Shown piece by piece: positions 36,030 through 49,204 of a DNA stretch of 64,000 nucleotides. A model generated the notes under the pieces. That model was not told the DNA's origin. It ran no database searches and saw only the letters and a program-made list of their open reading frames with translations. This DNA is from Fasciolopsis buskii (Eukaryota > Platyhelminthes > Trematoda > Plagiorchiida > Fasciolidae). The stretch covers positions 1 through 64,000 of the forward strand of contig LUCM01010076.1 in the NCBI GenBank assembly GCA_008360955.1, given 5' to 3'. The first letter of the stretch is position 1. Each line of letters begins with the position of its first letter. The position numbers were made by a program, and so were the translations under genes.

Positions 36030-39000
36030 ACGATAAACCGAATCAGAACGCAATTGTAAATAGATTTTCCGTATTTTATTTTGGAAACAAAATGTAAGAA
36101 AGGTAAATTTTACGTGCGAAAGTTGTCACAGTCCATAGTTCAATATTGAGTGAGAAGATGAGCAAAACAATTTGTAGCACATCAAAATGGAGGTTTCTTT
36201 ATCATTTTTGTGGCAACGTTTCTTGGACGTTATGACTGGTTTGACGTACCTCGCATGAGGCGTTAAAGAAAAAAATGATATTTGAGTTGATAGAGGAGAG
36301 ATTCTCATGGAGTCTTTGGCCTGGACCAGCTCAATATATTTCTTGACGTTCACTACAAAGTAAATAACGCCAAGAGATCAAGTACATCATGGATAATAGA
36401 ACCAAGCAAGTATCCTCAGTTTTGAAGCACATTCATATTAATGGAGTATTAAGAAGTTTGACAGTTCCGACTAGTCCAACGGCTGCTTTTGATTTATACA
36501 ATGTTGTTGGCGACAACACGTTTTGTACACATCAGTGAATAATTTATCAATAAGGAACAAACCCAAAAATCACTATCCAAAAGTTCTTGCCCAGCAATCA
36601 AGAAAGTTTAACAAATTGTAAATCAATGAAAATCAAACAATACACCATGCTAGGTACGATATCATCTGATGCATATGTATCGTTACGTGAAATTATGTCA
36701 AACTGACACTTTGCAACCGCAATTTACGAGCTGTATGTGATACTCGGGCCTTTCATTCTCAGTTGTTCACTGTAACCCTAGAATAAAGATCTCGTAAAAC
36801 TGCAAAAGCCTTTGTCAGTAACGTAGTGAAAAACCTTGGCATGTATTTGCAACTATGGATTGCACATTTATGCGTCCGTTGACAAAGGTTCTGCAAATAT
36901 TTTTTCCACCCTTCGAGGTAACGATTCGCAGGGGATCAAAAAAGCTCAACATGCCACCTTTTTGTTCAAGATTATAGTAGCGCACATCTCATAACAAAAT
37001 GCACAGGAAATTTAATTGAGATATAACATGAATAACTGACGAGATCCAAAAAACATTTATTGTCCAGATTCTCGAAAAAGTGATATTCCAGAGAATTCCC
37101 TCGTGCTCAAATAAGTTGTCAGTGAGTTTGAAAATTCATGAGTTAGTCCGCACTCATTTTTGAGTGAAGTAACATGTGCGTTTGCGTACCCTAATTAAGA
37201 GCGACTAAAATAAAGGAGTTCTAAAGGTATTCACTTAGAATATAAGCTGCAGGATGGGTAAAACTCCTACTAATAACCTCTACATAAACATAGATGGTAG
37301 CGCGAATTTGGTATCTAGTGGGAAGAAAATTGTAACTCAATAACTTGGCAAGAACGTGCTGGGATGAAACAACAAATAATTTAATTTATTGTAAATTACA
37401 GTCGCGTGGAATGCCTCACTTCCAAAAACTATATCGTAGAGCTAACTGAATCTGTGGCCGATGCCAAAAGAAGGGCATATTTACAACGTGTTTCATCCAG
37501 GGTCGCGATATCCCTTAAAAACGTATCGGAAAGCCTACTGATGGCAGTTAAACCTTGACCATTTATTTTGGTGCAAGTGACAACTAAGGCCGAGTAGATA
37601 TTTACAATACTGATGATCCCTGACGAAAATTATGTCGCCTCATCCCCTGATGACGAAGATGACGTTAAACTTCATTACCACCTTGCAAAATGTTTTATGT
37701 TTATATCGCGGATGGCGAACTATTCGAGACCTTTCGGGCAGTTCGATCTGCCGCTTTAGGTTTATTAAGCCAAAGCTAAAATACTTAAATGCATACATAT
37801 TTAATAATTCAACAGTGATATAAAGCGGCGAAGAGAATGAATTTAACTTACTTCCAGATATTCCTATTCTCTAAAATATAATGCTTATATTTGTCATTGG
37901 TTCGGATTTTTGTGTTTGATAAGTTGTGCTTTTTTTAATAAATCAGTACCATTGGTATGTAGTACCTCGTTTATCATCATCGTGCTAGTAATTCAATGAT
38001 GTCAAACAGAAAAAATCAGGCTAACCCCATATAATGACTTAAGATGAAAGAAGAAGGGGTAACTAAGTTTAGTTACTGCAATTCACATCAGTACATCAAT
38101 TTTAACTGATCACTCATTTGCTTGTTCACTAGAGAAAATAATGGCAGCGTTTAGAAGCAGTTTCAGCTCTAAATCCTTAATTTGCAACTGGGACGCATTG
38201 CGAGCTGCCACTAGTTGACGGTTAACTCTGATGGGCTGTCACAAATAGCTATAAAAGACCTATTCAGAATCTGCTTTCATAATCTGACAATCACAGGTCA
38301 GTGGTTCTTTGGACCCCAGATTCTCGCCGGGGAGAGCTCATTTGGAGAGTTCGAGTAAATGAATGCCTAATAAGTGATAGAGAAAACTAATTTACTTGAA
38401 CATCGTGATTAAATGCAGATTGATTGTCCCAGGAAAGAAAAGGCACTTTGACGGTTATTATCAACACTGCATAAATCATGATTTATTGTGCAGAACAAGT
38501 CTTCTACCTAGGTGCTGACCTTTTGATTGTTGTATACATGTACGCAAACAGATTACTTGACATTTTCTTATTAGATATTTTAACTTAATCATTAACCGAT
38601 TACAATGTATAACCATGTGCAGTAACAAGCTAAATCCTAACGAGTCCGTATCTTTTCTGATCTGTCGGAAAAGTATAAGACAAAAGACAGCGCCTAGCGA
38701 TTTGGCTTGTAGATGTCAACGTGAGTAGGATTTCTCACGAAAGTTGGAGCTACTTTGCAGCAAACTATTTATTTTTGCAATTTTCTACAAACGAAGGGAA
38801 AAAAATCAAAACTGAAAATGCGACTTAAAGCAGTTTCCTCCGGGACAAACGATATTTGTATTTGTTCGTGGATACACAAATCACAAACACTGGCATCGGC
38901 TTAGAACATTGATACTCTCCGGCCAGTTTTACCTATGGAAAAACAGTTTTAATGATTTCTACTGATAAAGAAGGACTAATTTATCTTGAAAAGCAATCGC

Positions 39001-39360
39001 CCAGTGTCACACGCCGTTTTGGACGATTTTCAACAGTCAGTTTTGAATTAAGTCTGCTGGAGACCTGTCTTGCAATATTATTCCTTTTATTTCCTTAAAG
39101 ATTCAAGTACAACAGCTCTATAAATTAAAATTACGATCCAAAGGGGCTACGTTTCATGCTAATGACCAGTTATCGTCGAAGAATTAAAATCTGTTAGTGG
39201 GTGAGAAAATAGAGAATCATGGTTTACTCGACTGTGTACGAGTAAAATGACTTATTCTGTTACGCTAACTGCCATTCGGACTTCATATTTGACGCATAAA
39301 CCTAACGTCATCCGGTCAACCTTACAATCCGGAGACACTTAACTTAACCCGGTAATTCTA
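36030..39360. other. Unassigned DNA
   Basis: Few frames exceed 60 codons and none has a motif. A good TATA sequence (GCTATAAAAGACC, about 38,247) on the plus strand is not followed by a useful reading frame within 100 bases. Confidence 0.4.
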
Positions 39361-39371
39361 ATTAACCTAGA

Positions 39372-39445
39372 CGGAAGCGGGTGGTATAGTGGTAACACAC
39401 GCCTTTCAGTTGGAAAACACGAGTTCGAACCCAGGCTGTGATAGA
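39372..39445 (+). repeat. tRNA-like sequence (Glu/Gly-like), SINE head
   Basis: The plus strand has a clear A box (TGGTATAGTGGTAAC, 39,382-39,396) and a clear B box (GAGTTCGAACCC, 39,421-39,432) at tRNA spacing. The loop between them contains TTTCAG, as in a glutamate tRNA. The T stem does not pair (ACGAG against CCAGG) and the acceptor ends do not match, so it is not a working tRNA. It is probably the head of a tRNA-derived SINE. A second A-box-like GGTTGGCCGAGTGGTTT lies at about 39,510, so the body may contain two tRNA-like parts. Confidence 0.4.
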
Positions 39446-39599
39446 GATTACACTCTACCAATGATCTCTAATAAGAGCTAAACTCGAATCTGGTGCCTCC
39501 CTAGTTTAAGGTTGGCCGAGTGGTTTGAGTTTTGTGCGTGAGAGGTGCAGTCCAGTAGGAACCAGCCTAAAGTAGCATATATCAATCTCACAAACCACT

Positions 39600-42500
39600 T
39601 GCAACTAATTGCGGGTTATATAATGTAAAATGATTTAATTTCCTTCGCACAAGTGCATACAAAAGGATTCATGCTTTCAGCAAGCATCAAAAGAAACCAA
39701 GGGTATTCGTTTAAACATCATTCTTCTGTAGCAAGTCCATCACTGAATTCTGATCCATTCGACCCATAGAATCACAGTGGTGTAAAAATTCATGATTTTG
39801 CATTTGCTGAGCCACGGTTATTTGTGAAACTGTGCGATATTGCCGCGTAACATTTTCTCCTTAGTCTTTTTGCGTTGGATTTTGGGATTTTGTTCATACT
39901 ATTTCTGCGAATTACTTAAACACTTTTTTCATTATACGCAGCAGCTGGTTCAGTACAATCCTTATTGGATCGGCACACTCTGCTATTGAAATCGCCACCG
40001 TCTGTAGTCAAGATAAACACAACAAATTTGACTGAAATGCGACATTTTTTACGCAAAAGCCCATACAATACAACGTTTACGGTGGACTTTAGCTCAATGA
40101 ATCAACTGGGGCAGTTTATTTTAGGGTTTGAGCAAGGATGCGATAGTATTTTGCTAGCCAAGTAAGGTGAAAAACTAGTTTGACATTAGAGCATGAATTT
40201 TGTTACTCGCCATTAGATCAGGATGCTCCTGCTAGCATCTTTATTCATCACCGTTGACAAACATTGACGGACAAACCGAAATTGCCAACTGACTGCCTGT
40301 TTTTGCCCCCTGACCACTCATGACGCATGATTAATTGCTGATTCTCAGATCTGAGAATGTTGTAACTTTTCTGTTTTACTGTATTTTCTGTGCCGTTCCA
40401 TAAATCACTGAGTTCCCAGTCGGACTCCGTCACAATTCCACTATTTAAAATTAGCGGATGGAGATGACTTCGGTAAGTCTTCTACTTGTTAAAGGTAAAC
40501 ACCAAGTCCTGTCAAAATTTCAGCTGAATAAAATGTTGTGAGCTGTGAACGGCTGCTCACAACGTGCTTCTAATGTGTGATGGATGTAAAGGAATTAAGT
40601 CTTTTTAGTCACGTGTGCACGAAAATCCCATGTTTACTTTCCGTACCGTAAACTGGATTATCTACAATGTGAAGTGCAACAGAGACGAGAAAAGGCCGGG
40701 GTAACCATTAGGAATAATATTTGATGACGTAGGACAGAAAGTATCATACTGGGACGTTAAAACCGTTCACTCTGGTTTCATAAACAATGAGTTAGTCCAG
40801 GTGATTTAAAATTTGTCCACGGTGTACCTTCCAACGCGATACGATGTTTGTATTTTTTCAACCTTTCGACATATATTGTGGTCTGACTTGCAACAAGCGC
40901 CAAGTGATAAGACAAACCATGGAATGAAAGGGAGCTTTCCTTACCGTTACGCATAATAATTTAGGTGCATGATGAGGTGCGTTTATGTTTACTCGATATC
41001 TTTGTTATTACGTGGATTAGGCAAAGCCAAGATCTTGCTGGATGTATATCTGGAAACATGTTGTATTTGCTAACTATGCACTAAACCCATCCCTCATAAT
41101 TTGGACAATTTGGAGGTAAACGGTGCACATGTTCGCATATATCACAAACCATTAACAACGTGCATCCCTTTGGTAGCTTATTCTTACAGTTGTCACGCCC
41201 CATAACCGCAAGATTTGCTTCCACTCTTTATAGCTTTTACAAAGCACTCTGTATCAGCTGCTTCTATGCACCTGGGCCATTTCGCAAATTGCAGTTTTCC
41301 CTAACAGTACTTTATAGTGCACCGGGATGGTCATCTTACCTTTCGTGGGTTCCCCTAATTCAAACGATACTTTTGCTCTATTGGGCCATCGTTGATTTAT
41401 TGCTAAAACTAATTTGTTCATCTATCTCGTGCCTAGTTCTCGAGCGCGAAATGTAATCAACAGTCTATTATTCACCTACGCTGGTCATCTAGTCTTGTGG
41501 ATCTTAGAGCACTTGCTACAATAATGTGCTGCTTGGACTGAATGTTGCTGATCCAATTTTCAAGCATCGCTGCAAAGTCAGCGTTAGTCTGTTACACGAA
41601 ATATGTCACCTAGGCGAGAAAAGTAAGATTTTTGCCTATTACTTTACATAGAAAGGAACTTTCCACGGAAGAAACTGTACTTCTTAAACCTGTTACTGTA
41701 GCACACGTCGGGTGGGCAACGGCAAATCCAGTCCACATGCGATGGAGTTCGCAAATTATCTGCAAATGGTGACACAATTTAACTGACTTACTGAACACCC
41801 GTACTTCTAGTAAGCAAACGACAAGAATATTCTTGTTGCGAAAGAAACTCAAAAGCAACAGGGATACCTAGGATAATCCAGTGAAGTAAAGTGGTTCTCT
41901 TCGGTTCACCATTAGAAGTGACAAGTAAAGAAAGTTTTTAAAGCACTGTGGTGCAAGTTGGCAAAACGATCGATGGCATTAGCAAATTATTCATACCATA
42001 ATGTACAAGTGACTTCGGATAACAATAAGTTGCAAATAAAACGAGCATTTTAATGCCCAAAAACTCGGAAACAAAGTTTCCCCATTTATCACATTCTACG
42101 GAGCAACATCTGCAAAGATATACCGGTTTGCCGGTTAGGTTACTAAATGCTATTTGAAAAAGTTGACTCAATTTGGTTAGTTTTTTTCGGAACAAAAAGC
42201 AAATCTGTAGCAATTTTTTGTAACAAGTTCTGCTAATGCACAGTCTTTTGACACCAACTAAGTTGAAGCACTTGGGGGTTATATGCGGCCTTTAATTTTG
42301 CTTTTCACTGCTCTAGTCAGTAGTTGCCATATTAAGACACTACAAACGTCTTAGAAACTCAGATTAGTGAAAAACTACTTTCAAGTAAAATGGAGTTCAC
42401 AAATAGAACAGCCAAAGTAATTACGCGCAAATTCAGCGACTTCGCCGAATGTTGATTTACTATTTTTGATAGCAATGCTAAGAGCACTGACCTTCTTGCT

Positions 42501-43830
42501 TTCCGTGGACGGCCGGATTGTCTAAAGAAGAAATAGCGTTGGTCGTAGTTATGCGTCGCGGACAAAAACTAATTTAATAGGTCTTATTTATTGCAAGGCC
42601 AAACTTCAAGTTCGAATCTTGATTCGATATCAACAGTGGTTTCCATTTTTCGGTTGCTTCTGACAAGCACTTGCAATCCCACCGATAGGTTAGTCACCTC
42701 GATCGGGAGCAGAACTTGCATATTCAGTCCATTTTTTGGTTTGAGAATAACTCTTTAAGTATGAATTGCCAGACAAATTTAGATGGCTTGAAATTCCCAG
42801 GAAGCACGTCGGCTACCACGGGACAGACAGAAAATAAAATGACTGGAAACCTGTGGGAGTAGCTTTTTAAATATCTTAAATCCAAGTGTTAAACATGCAC
42901 CGGAAAAACGAACTGTTTTCATTTTTAACTTTTAGAAAAACCTATATGGATCGTGAGATTCATCTTGCTGTGCAAAGTCGACTTTTGGAATACAACCTGC
43001 TTCACAAGGAAGGTGATAGCGTGACTCGAATTAACAATCCACTGGAAAATTTCGTTACTTTGCAGTTGCGAGTGATATTTTTGATTTTCGTGACAGCCGT
43101 TTTTGAGGAGCAACTTGTTGCGCAAAAAGAAACATTTCTGTCTAGCGGATTTGGGGTTTTTTCTCTGGAATCTATCAGAACCGTGTATTGATTTTTGTTG
43201 TTGAACAACAGTTCTCCAGCACGTGTTTCTAGAAGGTCGACGGTTGGTGGTGATTGATTAGTTTTTGAAGGTATCAGTTAGCAAAAGTCGCAAGCAGCTG
43301 GAAGATAAGGTATCGATGAGCGAGCTTAGAACCGCGGGTTTTAAGGACTACTGGAAGTCATTTTAAAACATTTACCAAAGCCATAAAACTTATATGCGTA
43401 TTTCACTGTTTAAAGTCTTTCTGTCCCGCAGAATTTAATATTTTGTGAAACAAATGTCTAGATGTTTTTTACCCCAAATTGGTGGTATTCTAATAAGATT
43501 CAGAATTGAAATAGTAAAATTGCCCACATAGTTATATGTTCAATGAATAAACAAACACAGCACCATGATAATTGCGACTATGACAAAAATAATTCAATAT
43601 GAAAAGCATTAAAAAGGTTTCCAAGATTTTCCGCATATTAAAGAAGGATAACACATTTAAATTATTGACTATATGGCCAGTACGTGGAAACAAGGTCCCC
43701 ATGATTTTGCAGACTATTTATCTGCAGTTAATGATTCAGAGGTTTCCGTTGAAATAGCCCTTCTACAAGAGGATCGAAAGTTAATAAACAAATCGGCAGA
43801 AAATGAGCATGGCATGCAATTCGTTTTAGC
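39600..43830. other. Unassigned DNA
   Basis: A hydrophobic 98-codon plus frame at 41,160-41,456 and a 101-codon plus frame at 42,886-43,191 are the longest. The latter includes a good acceptor (TTTTTAACTTTTAG, ending 42,935) and a donor-like AAG|GTGATA at 43,013, so 42,936-43,012 might be a small exon. A perfect 5-bp T-arm-like hairpin (TCAAG/CTTGA around TTCGAAT) at about 42,609-42,625 has no tRNA around it. Confidence 0.35.
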
Positions 43831-43833
43831 AGT

Positions 43834-44491
43834 GGTGCATCATGCATGTGCCAGCAAATATGAATGATTATTAAAACGAAATCCAATCAAATTCCGCTAT
43901 GTAGGTTTGAGAACCAAGCGATTTGAGTTGTATGTTGGATGAACAATCTACATCAGCCAATATTTGGGACGTCCCTCAAGTTTTCGCATTCCTTTGTGGC
44001 GTTTGTCTGGTCCATGTTGCTGCTTTACCGGTGACACTTTACAACTGGTTGAAAAAGCAAAATCCTCTTTGCATTTTAACTGGATGAATGCCTGACTTTT
44101 AAAATGCGTCCTAATTGGAACTTTTTCTTAAAACATCTTTTAAATGCCAATCTAAAGAATTGAATGACGTTCTCGTGGTTATAATCCGGCGGTTATCCAC
44201 AAAACGGAGCACCGAAACCATTTTCTCTAGATGTTTTTGTTCCCTGAAATGTTACAATCCAGCGAGCACGGCTAACTGAACTGGAATTCAGCATTAATTT
44301 TCGTGGTAAATATAGGGATACAGGAAAGCCTCTAATGCATCGCTAATATCTTTTTATTAGGCTTGGATTAATTGGACACTGCTCATATAAATTAATTACT
44401 TTTGGCCTGTTAAACGAGATAAATTGCTTCCTCTCGACAGAGTGTTTCACGTTGAATTTTGATGATTAGACTTAGCTAGCTGCCACAATCA
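43834..44491. repeat. Duplicated block, copy A1
   Basis: About 658 bases. Positions 43,834 to about 44,245 align with 45,094-45,530, with many scattered one-base insertions in the latter. Positions 44,135-44,491 match 46,111-46,467 at a constant offset of 1,976, apparently base for base. The match starts abruptly at GGTGCATCATGCATG and ends abruptly before a CA-rich microsatellite. It codes for nothing recognisable. Confidence 0.85.
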
Positions 44492-44508
44492 CCACCACAC
44501 ACACACAA
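44490..44508. repeat. CA microsatellite
   Basis: A short ACCACC/(AC)n run directly at the end of block A1, where similarity to the downstream copy stops. Confidence 0.6.
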
Positions 44509-44509
44509 C

Positions 44510-45090
44510 AGGAGAGATTCGACTCTAGACTACTTGCAGTCCTGAATTCCGATTTGCTTCCTTGTGGCTGCGCTTTGATTTTAGTCAAATAATCGTTTGG
44601 CCATTCGGATTTCATTGTCTTAAACTTATTTGGATTTTCCGATTTATACCTCTGATTTGCCGTTATAAGCTTGTCTTCGCTCCGTTATGATGCGATCAAA
44701 CATAACATGCTTGCACCCGTCTCATTGATGGCTCAACTATCATTTCTCCGTGTCCATCTACTCTCGGCCCACCGTATCTTACGAGGATTTTCATTGTGAT
44801 CGTGTTTTGGTTCTTCGCATGAACTCTTGGTTGAATACGTACCTTAGTCGGGTCCAATGCAAATACTTCATACTTACCGTTGAATTGATACCTACTGACA
44901 TTAACTGTTTTGCGAGCTTCTTCAACAACCGATCTATGAACAACTATTCAGGTAGAAGAAGCAACCCATCACAATTCCTATGTTACGCTGGAGAACAGTC
45001 AGACTGACAAGTTGTTTTCGGTCTGTGTTTATTGCAGATTATTCGGTTTTCTTACATACCTGTTTTTCTGGTTCGTCGGCGTAAAAGGTT
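44510..45090. other. Spacer between duplicated blocks
   Basis: Unique sequence between the two copies of the block. A plus frame at 44,750-45,007 has no motif. Nothing recognisable. Confidence 0.4.
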
Positions 45091-45093
45091 GTC

Positions 45094-45530
45094 GGTGCAT
45101 CATGCATGTGCCAGCAAATATGAAATGATTATTAAAACGAAATCCAATGCAAATTCCGCTATGTAGGATTTGAGAACCAAGCGATTTTGAGTTGTAAATG
45201 TTGATGAACAATCTACATCAGCCCAATATTGTGCGACGTCCCTCAAGTTTTCGCATTCCTTTGTGGGCGTTTTGTCTGGTCCATGTTCTGCTTTACCGGC
45301 GACACTTTACAACTGTTGAAAAAAGCAAAAATCCTCTTTGAACATTTTAAACTTGAATCGAAGCCTGAACTTTAAAATGCTTCCTAATTGGACTTTTTTC
45401 CTTAATAACATCTTTTTAAAATGCCCATCTAAACGAATTGAATGACGTTCTCGTAGGTTATAATCCGGCGGTTATCCAACAAAACGGAAGCCACCGAAAC
45501 CAAGTTTTATTACTCTAGATTTTTTCGTTC
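45094..45530. repeat. Duplicated block, noisy copy A2
   Basis: Aligns with 43,834 to about 44,245 but carries extra single bases every 10-20 positions, many in homopolymers (for example TCTTTTTAAAATGCCC against TCTTTTAAATGCC). The pattern looks like uncorrected long-read or contig-end sequence rather than evolutionary divergence. It ends at the gap. Its last 110 or so bases correspond to the same sequence that restarts after the gap. Confidence 0.8.
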
Positions 45531-46110
45531 NNNNNNNNNNNNNNNNNNNNNNNNNNNNNNNNNNNNNNNNNNNNNNNNNNNNNNNNNNNNNNNNNNNNNN
45601 NNNNNNNNNNNNNNNNNNNNNNNNNNNNNNNNNNNNNNNNNNNNNNNNNNNNNNNNNNNNNNNNNNNNNNNNNNNNNNNNNNNNNNNNNNNNNNNNNNNN
45701 NNNNNNNNNNNNNNNNNNNNNNNNNNNNNNNNNNNNNNNNNNNNNNNNNNNNNNNNNNNNNNNNNNNNNNNNNNNNNNNNNNNNNNNNNNNNNNNNNNNN
45801 NNNNNNNNNNNNNNNNNNNNNNNNNNNNNNNNNNNNNNNNNNNNNNNNNNNNNNNNNNNNNNNNNNNNNNNNNNNNNNNNNNNNNNNNNNNNNNNNNNNN
45901 NNNNNNNNNNNNNNNNNNNNNNNNNNNNNNNNNNNNNNNNNNNNNNNNNNNNNNNNNNNNNNNNNNNNNNNNNNNNNNNNNNNNNNNNNNNNNNNNNNNN
46001 NNNNNNNNNNNNNNNNNNNNNNNNNNNNNNNNNNNNNNNNNNNNNNNNNNNNNNNNNNNNNNNNNNNNNNNNNNNNNNNNNNNNNNNNNNNNNNNNNNNN
46101 NNNNNNNNNN
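45531..46110. other. Assembly gap (580 N)
   Basis: Five hundred and eighty unknown bases. The sequence before and after overlaps by roughly 110 bases when both are aligned to block A1, so the true gap may be zero or negative. Any reading frame running through it is an artefact of the N run. Confidence 0.95.
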
Positions 46111-46467
46111 ATCTTTTAAATGCCAATCTAAAGAATTGAATGACGTTCTCGTGGTTATAATCCGGCGGTTATCCACAAAACGGAGCACCGAAACCATTTT
46201 CTCTAGATGTTTTTGTTCCCTGAAATGTTACAATCCAGCGAGCACGGCTAACTGAACTGGAATTCAGCATTAATTTTCGTGGTAAATATAGGGATACAGG
46301 AAAGCCTCTAATGCATCGCTAATATCTTTTTATTAGGCTTGGATTAATTGGACACTGCTCATATAAATTAATTACTTTTGGCCTGTTAAACGAGATAAAT
46401 TGCTTCCTCTCGACAGAGTGTTTCACGTTGAATTTTGATGATTAGACTTAGCTAGCTGCCACAATCA
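46111..46467. repeat. Duplicated block, copy A3
   Basis: Identical by eye to 44,135-44,491 with no insertions or deletions. It resumes after the gap at a point that A2 has already covered, then leaves the match at CACAATCA and continues into different sequence. Confidence 0.85.
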
Positions 46468-46469
46468 GG

Positions 46470-48915
46470 TCGTTCTCACTGGGCAGTTGACTTTCCCTTA
46501 TTTCGAATGTTGTTTGCTTTCCGAATTTAGTTGGTTTTCCTTCGTGTGACTAAAGTTTTCCGTATTTAATTAGTCTCAATTACACCGAGACCAGGCAAAA
46601 ATTGTGGCTATCTAAGGCTAACTTTATATTTTCCGTTCAGGTTCTTTTACTAAATCAGAAAGTAAACTGGAAGCAGCATAAACTGGAGATATGATTTTTT
46701 TCGGTCGAATTGAACGCATTCTTAAATATGCATCTATATACACTTGTATTTATATGACCAGTAGTTGATAATTTTAACTTTGATTTATCTGAGCATATTC
46801 ACTCTTGTTTCTGTTTGTTGGATGTGCTTTCGTCCTTGATTTGAGGCAATGCAAACACACCTTGCGTTTTTTTTATCCAACTTATTTTTCTCAATTGCTA
46901 AACCTTTTGCACAAATCTTTGTTGATGCCTGCATTCCGCGGAAATGATCTATTCCTGCTAGGTTACTCTGATATTCACGCTCTTCAAACTGCAATTTCCG
47001 CATTTAGGTATCCCAGAATCCAGTGCGAACTACTTTTTTTCTGTTGCTCTATAAATTAGCGGAGTTACCAAGATGTGACATGGTTTGGTATGGTCTGTCG
47101 GCATACTGAGCATGAAAATCTGTTACCGTTGGCTACCTGCTCATGAAAGAAACTAACATTGATGACCATTAGACTATATACAGTCGAAAATGGTGAACAT
47201 GCTCACATAAATAGTCAGTTTTGGAAGCATTTTTCATGTTGCCAGGATGACGTGTATTTTACTGAGTTGATTCGCTGCGGACTTCACCTTCTTTCTCCTC
47301 GCCGTTTCCAAGATAAGCTTTGTTTTAACTCATATTTCCGATCATTGCAAGTCACAACCGCATTCACTGTATTTTTCTGCCTTAAGCTTAAGTCTACCTT
47401 GGAGAAAAACCGTTTGACTTTTCCCCACGGGTTTTTCTATATTCCTAGAGGTTACCTTTGTGCTAGTATTATTGCTTTGGTTATTAACGATTCCAAGATG
47501 ATTAGTTGATGAATTTTCCTCTCTTACGGATCTTTGAGTCACTATCGCAGATACCATTTTTAACAGCGTGGGTTTGGAGGCGACTGCTATTCTCATGTAG
47601 TTAGTCTAATAAACAACCGAGATTCAGGAATTTTTGAGGAAGCGGAAGCAATCTTGTAGGTTTTGCATCCTTCCATTAACAATGCAAACATGAAACACAA
47701 CAGTTGAGGGACGATCAATTGCTTCGTTTCGATTCCGGTTTTGAGCCATAATTCAGTGGCATTTTGTCAGCCGCATCTCCTTGCTGGAGTTACAAAATGA
47801 GATCCTACCAAAGACTCAAACGACTGTAAAGACAGGACTGAAAATGGCACAAACGGATTGCAAGATCACAAGATTAGATTTCTATTGGGCGCTAAAAGCC
47901 ATTCGACAGGACAGCCTTCCCGTGCACATTTGAAGAGACATTAATGTTCTCAAATGAAAATATGCTGTCCGAATAGAACTCTGGACGGAATTCAATAAGG
48001 CTTACGCGAAACATACAAAATTTGCGTTTCCACTGTTTTGTAAAGCTAATGGCTGATATCCTGCTGAACCGTTTTAACACGAATGGTCTAGTGGCACTTT
48101 CAAATCCGGTTTCCGGCTGGATATTTTGGGTAATTTTTCGGAGGATATCCTTTTACTACGACCGTACTTATGTTTAAGTCTATTTTTCAGTAATGGACTA
48201 TCACCACCACCAAGGCCTGTGACGCTTTAAATAAACAATTTTCGATGCACTGATTATTACAAAAAAGCTTTTTATTCAAAAGCAAGCATGAACGATCTTC
48301 CTCTTCAAGGCATGTTTTTGTTAGAGTGGTCCGATAGAATCAGGGATGCCTTATTCCATCTTTCTTCAAATGTAACCATGTTTAATCCTCCCGAATGAAC
48401 TGTGAGTGCTTTTAATCAGAGGAGTAGTTAAAACGTTTGTCTCCCGATTCGCAGAGGAGAGTGGAATTGCCCTAGAAAGGCACTTAGTATGGGTGAAACC
48501 TCAAGCAAACTTTATTTCTAACTACCTTAAAGACGAAATAAATGTAGACCACAGGAATTCTTAACAGCATTTGGTAAATCGAATAATTTTATTCAAACCG
48601 AAAATATTCAAGAGTGTGCGAACACACTTTCCTGTACTCAAACTTCCTTTGATTGCAGCAAAAATGATGTACGATTTCCGTATTCTTATGTGCTTTCATT
48701 CAAACCAATCTACATTGCGCATACACCAACCTCCAAAACTTCATTAGGTCGATTACGGCTGAGAAATGGCTGGTCAGTGAACCAAAGTCCAAAATTTAGA
48801 AGCTGCTATCAATCACACGTGGATCTAAATGCAAACGGAGTAGCAAGTCTGCTGCATCAGTCGAGATGTGAAGCCATGTCAGATGGGATTTGGATATTAT
48901 AGGTAAGTTGCTTTG
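46470..48915. other. Unassigned DNA
   Basis: Frames of 60-116 codons, the longest at 47,159-47,509 (plus), have no family motifs or clear splice pairs. No repeat or RNA gene is recognised. Confidence 0.4.
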
Positions 48916-48919
48916 GTTG

Positions 48920-48980
48920 CCCATCAATGTTTAGCAAACACTGAACATCCACCACGGTGCAGTTTTCCTAATCTGACGAA
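48920..48980 (-). repeat. Interspersed repeat family A, 5' fragment
   Basis: The minus strand reads CACCGTGGTGGATGTTCAGT, then GTTTGCT and ATTGATGGGC. This matches the 5' block of family A at 49,341-49,400 apart from an 11-base deletion. The rest of the repeat is not found next to it. Confidence 0.4.
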
Positions 48981-49204
48981 GGTTGGCACTCCGCATCTGT
49001 TGTCCATATTGCAGTAAATAATTAAAACTCACTGGCAATTGTAGCTGTCTTGTGCGGCTCAGCCGAATTGGAATCTAGATTGGATTGCATGAAAAGTGAT
49101 AGAAGCTAAATTATTCTGCCGGCGGTCAACTTCTTTCCGGCTTGGTGTTATAACAGTTAGTAAGTTTTGTTGAGAGATTCAGCAAATGTAGAATTAACTC
49201 AAAT

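Noticed and set aside
41118..41240. Small cysteine-bearing minus frame (42 codons) behind a TATAAAG
   Set aside because: The box-to-ATG distance is too short for a normal transcript, there is no signal peptide, and the cysteine spacing fits no family that I know.
42600..42630. Perfect T-arm-like hairpin (TTCGAAT loop) suggesting a tRNA
   Set aside because: No D arm or anticodon arm can be placed upstream, and there is no A box at tRNA spacing.
42936..43012. A 77-base exon-like stretch with acceptor and GTGATA donor
   Set aside because: The donor is weak, the exon is short and the surrounding frame is open anyway. No supporting partner.
45472..46197. The longest open frames of the window (minus strand, about 200-240 codons)
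   Set aside because: They exist only because the 580-N gap contains no stop codons. The real bases at either end give a few dozen unrelated codons in duplicated, non-coding-looking sequence.
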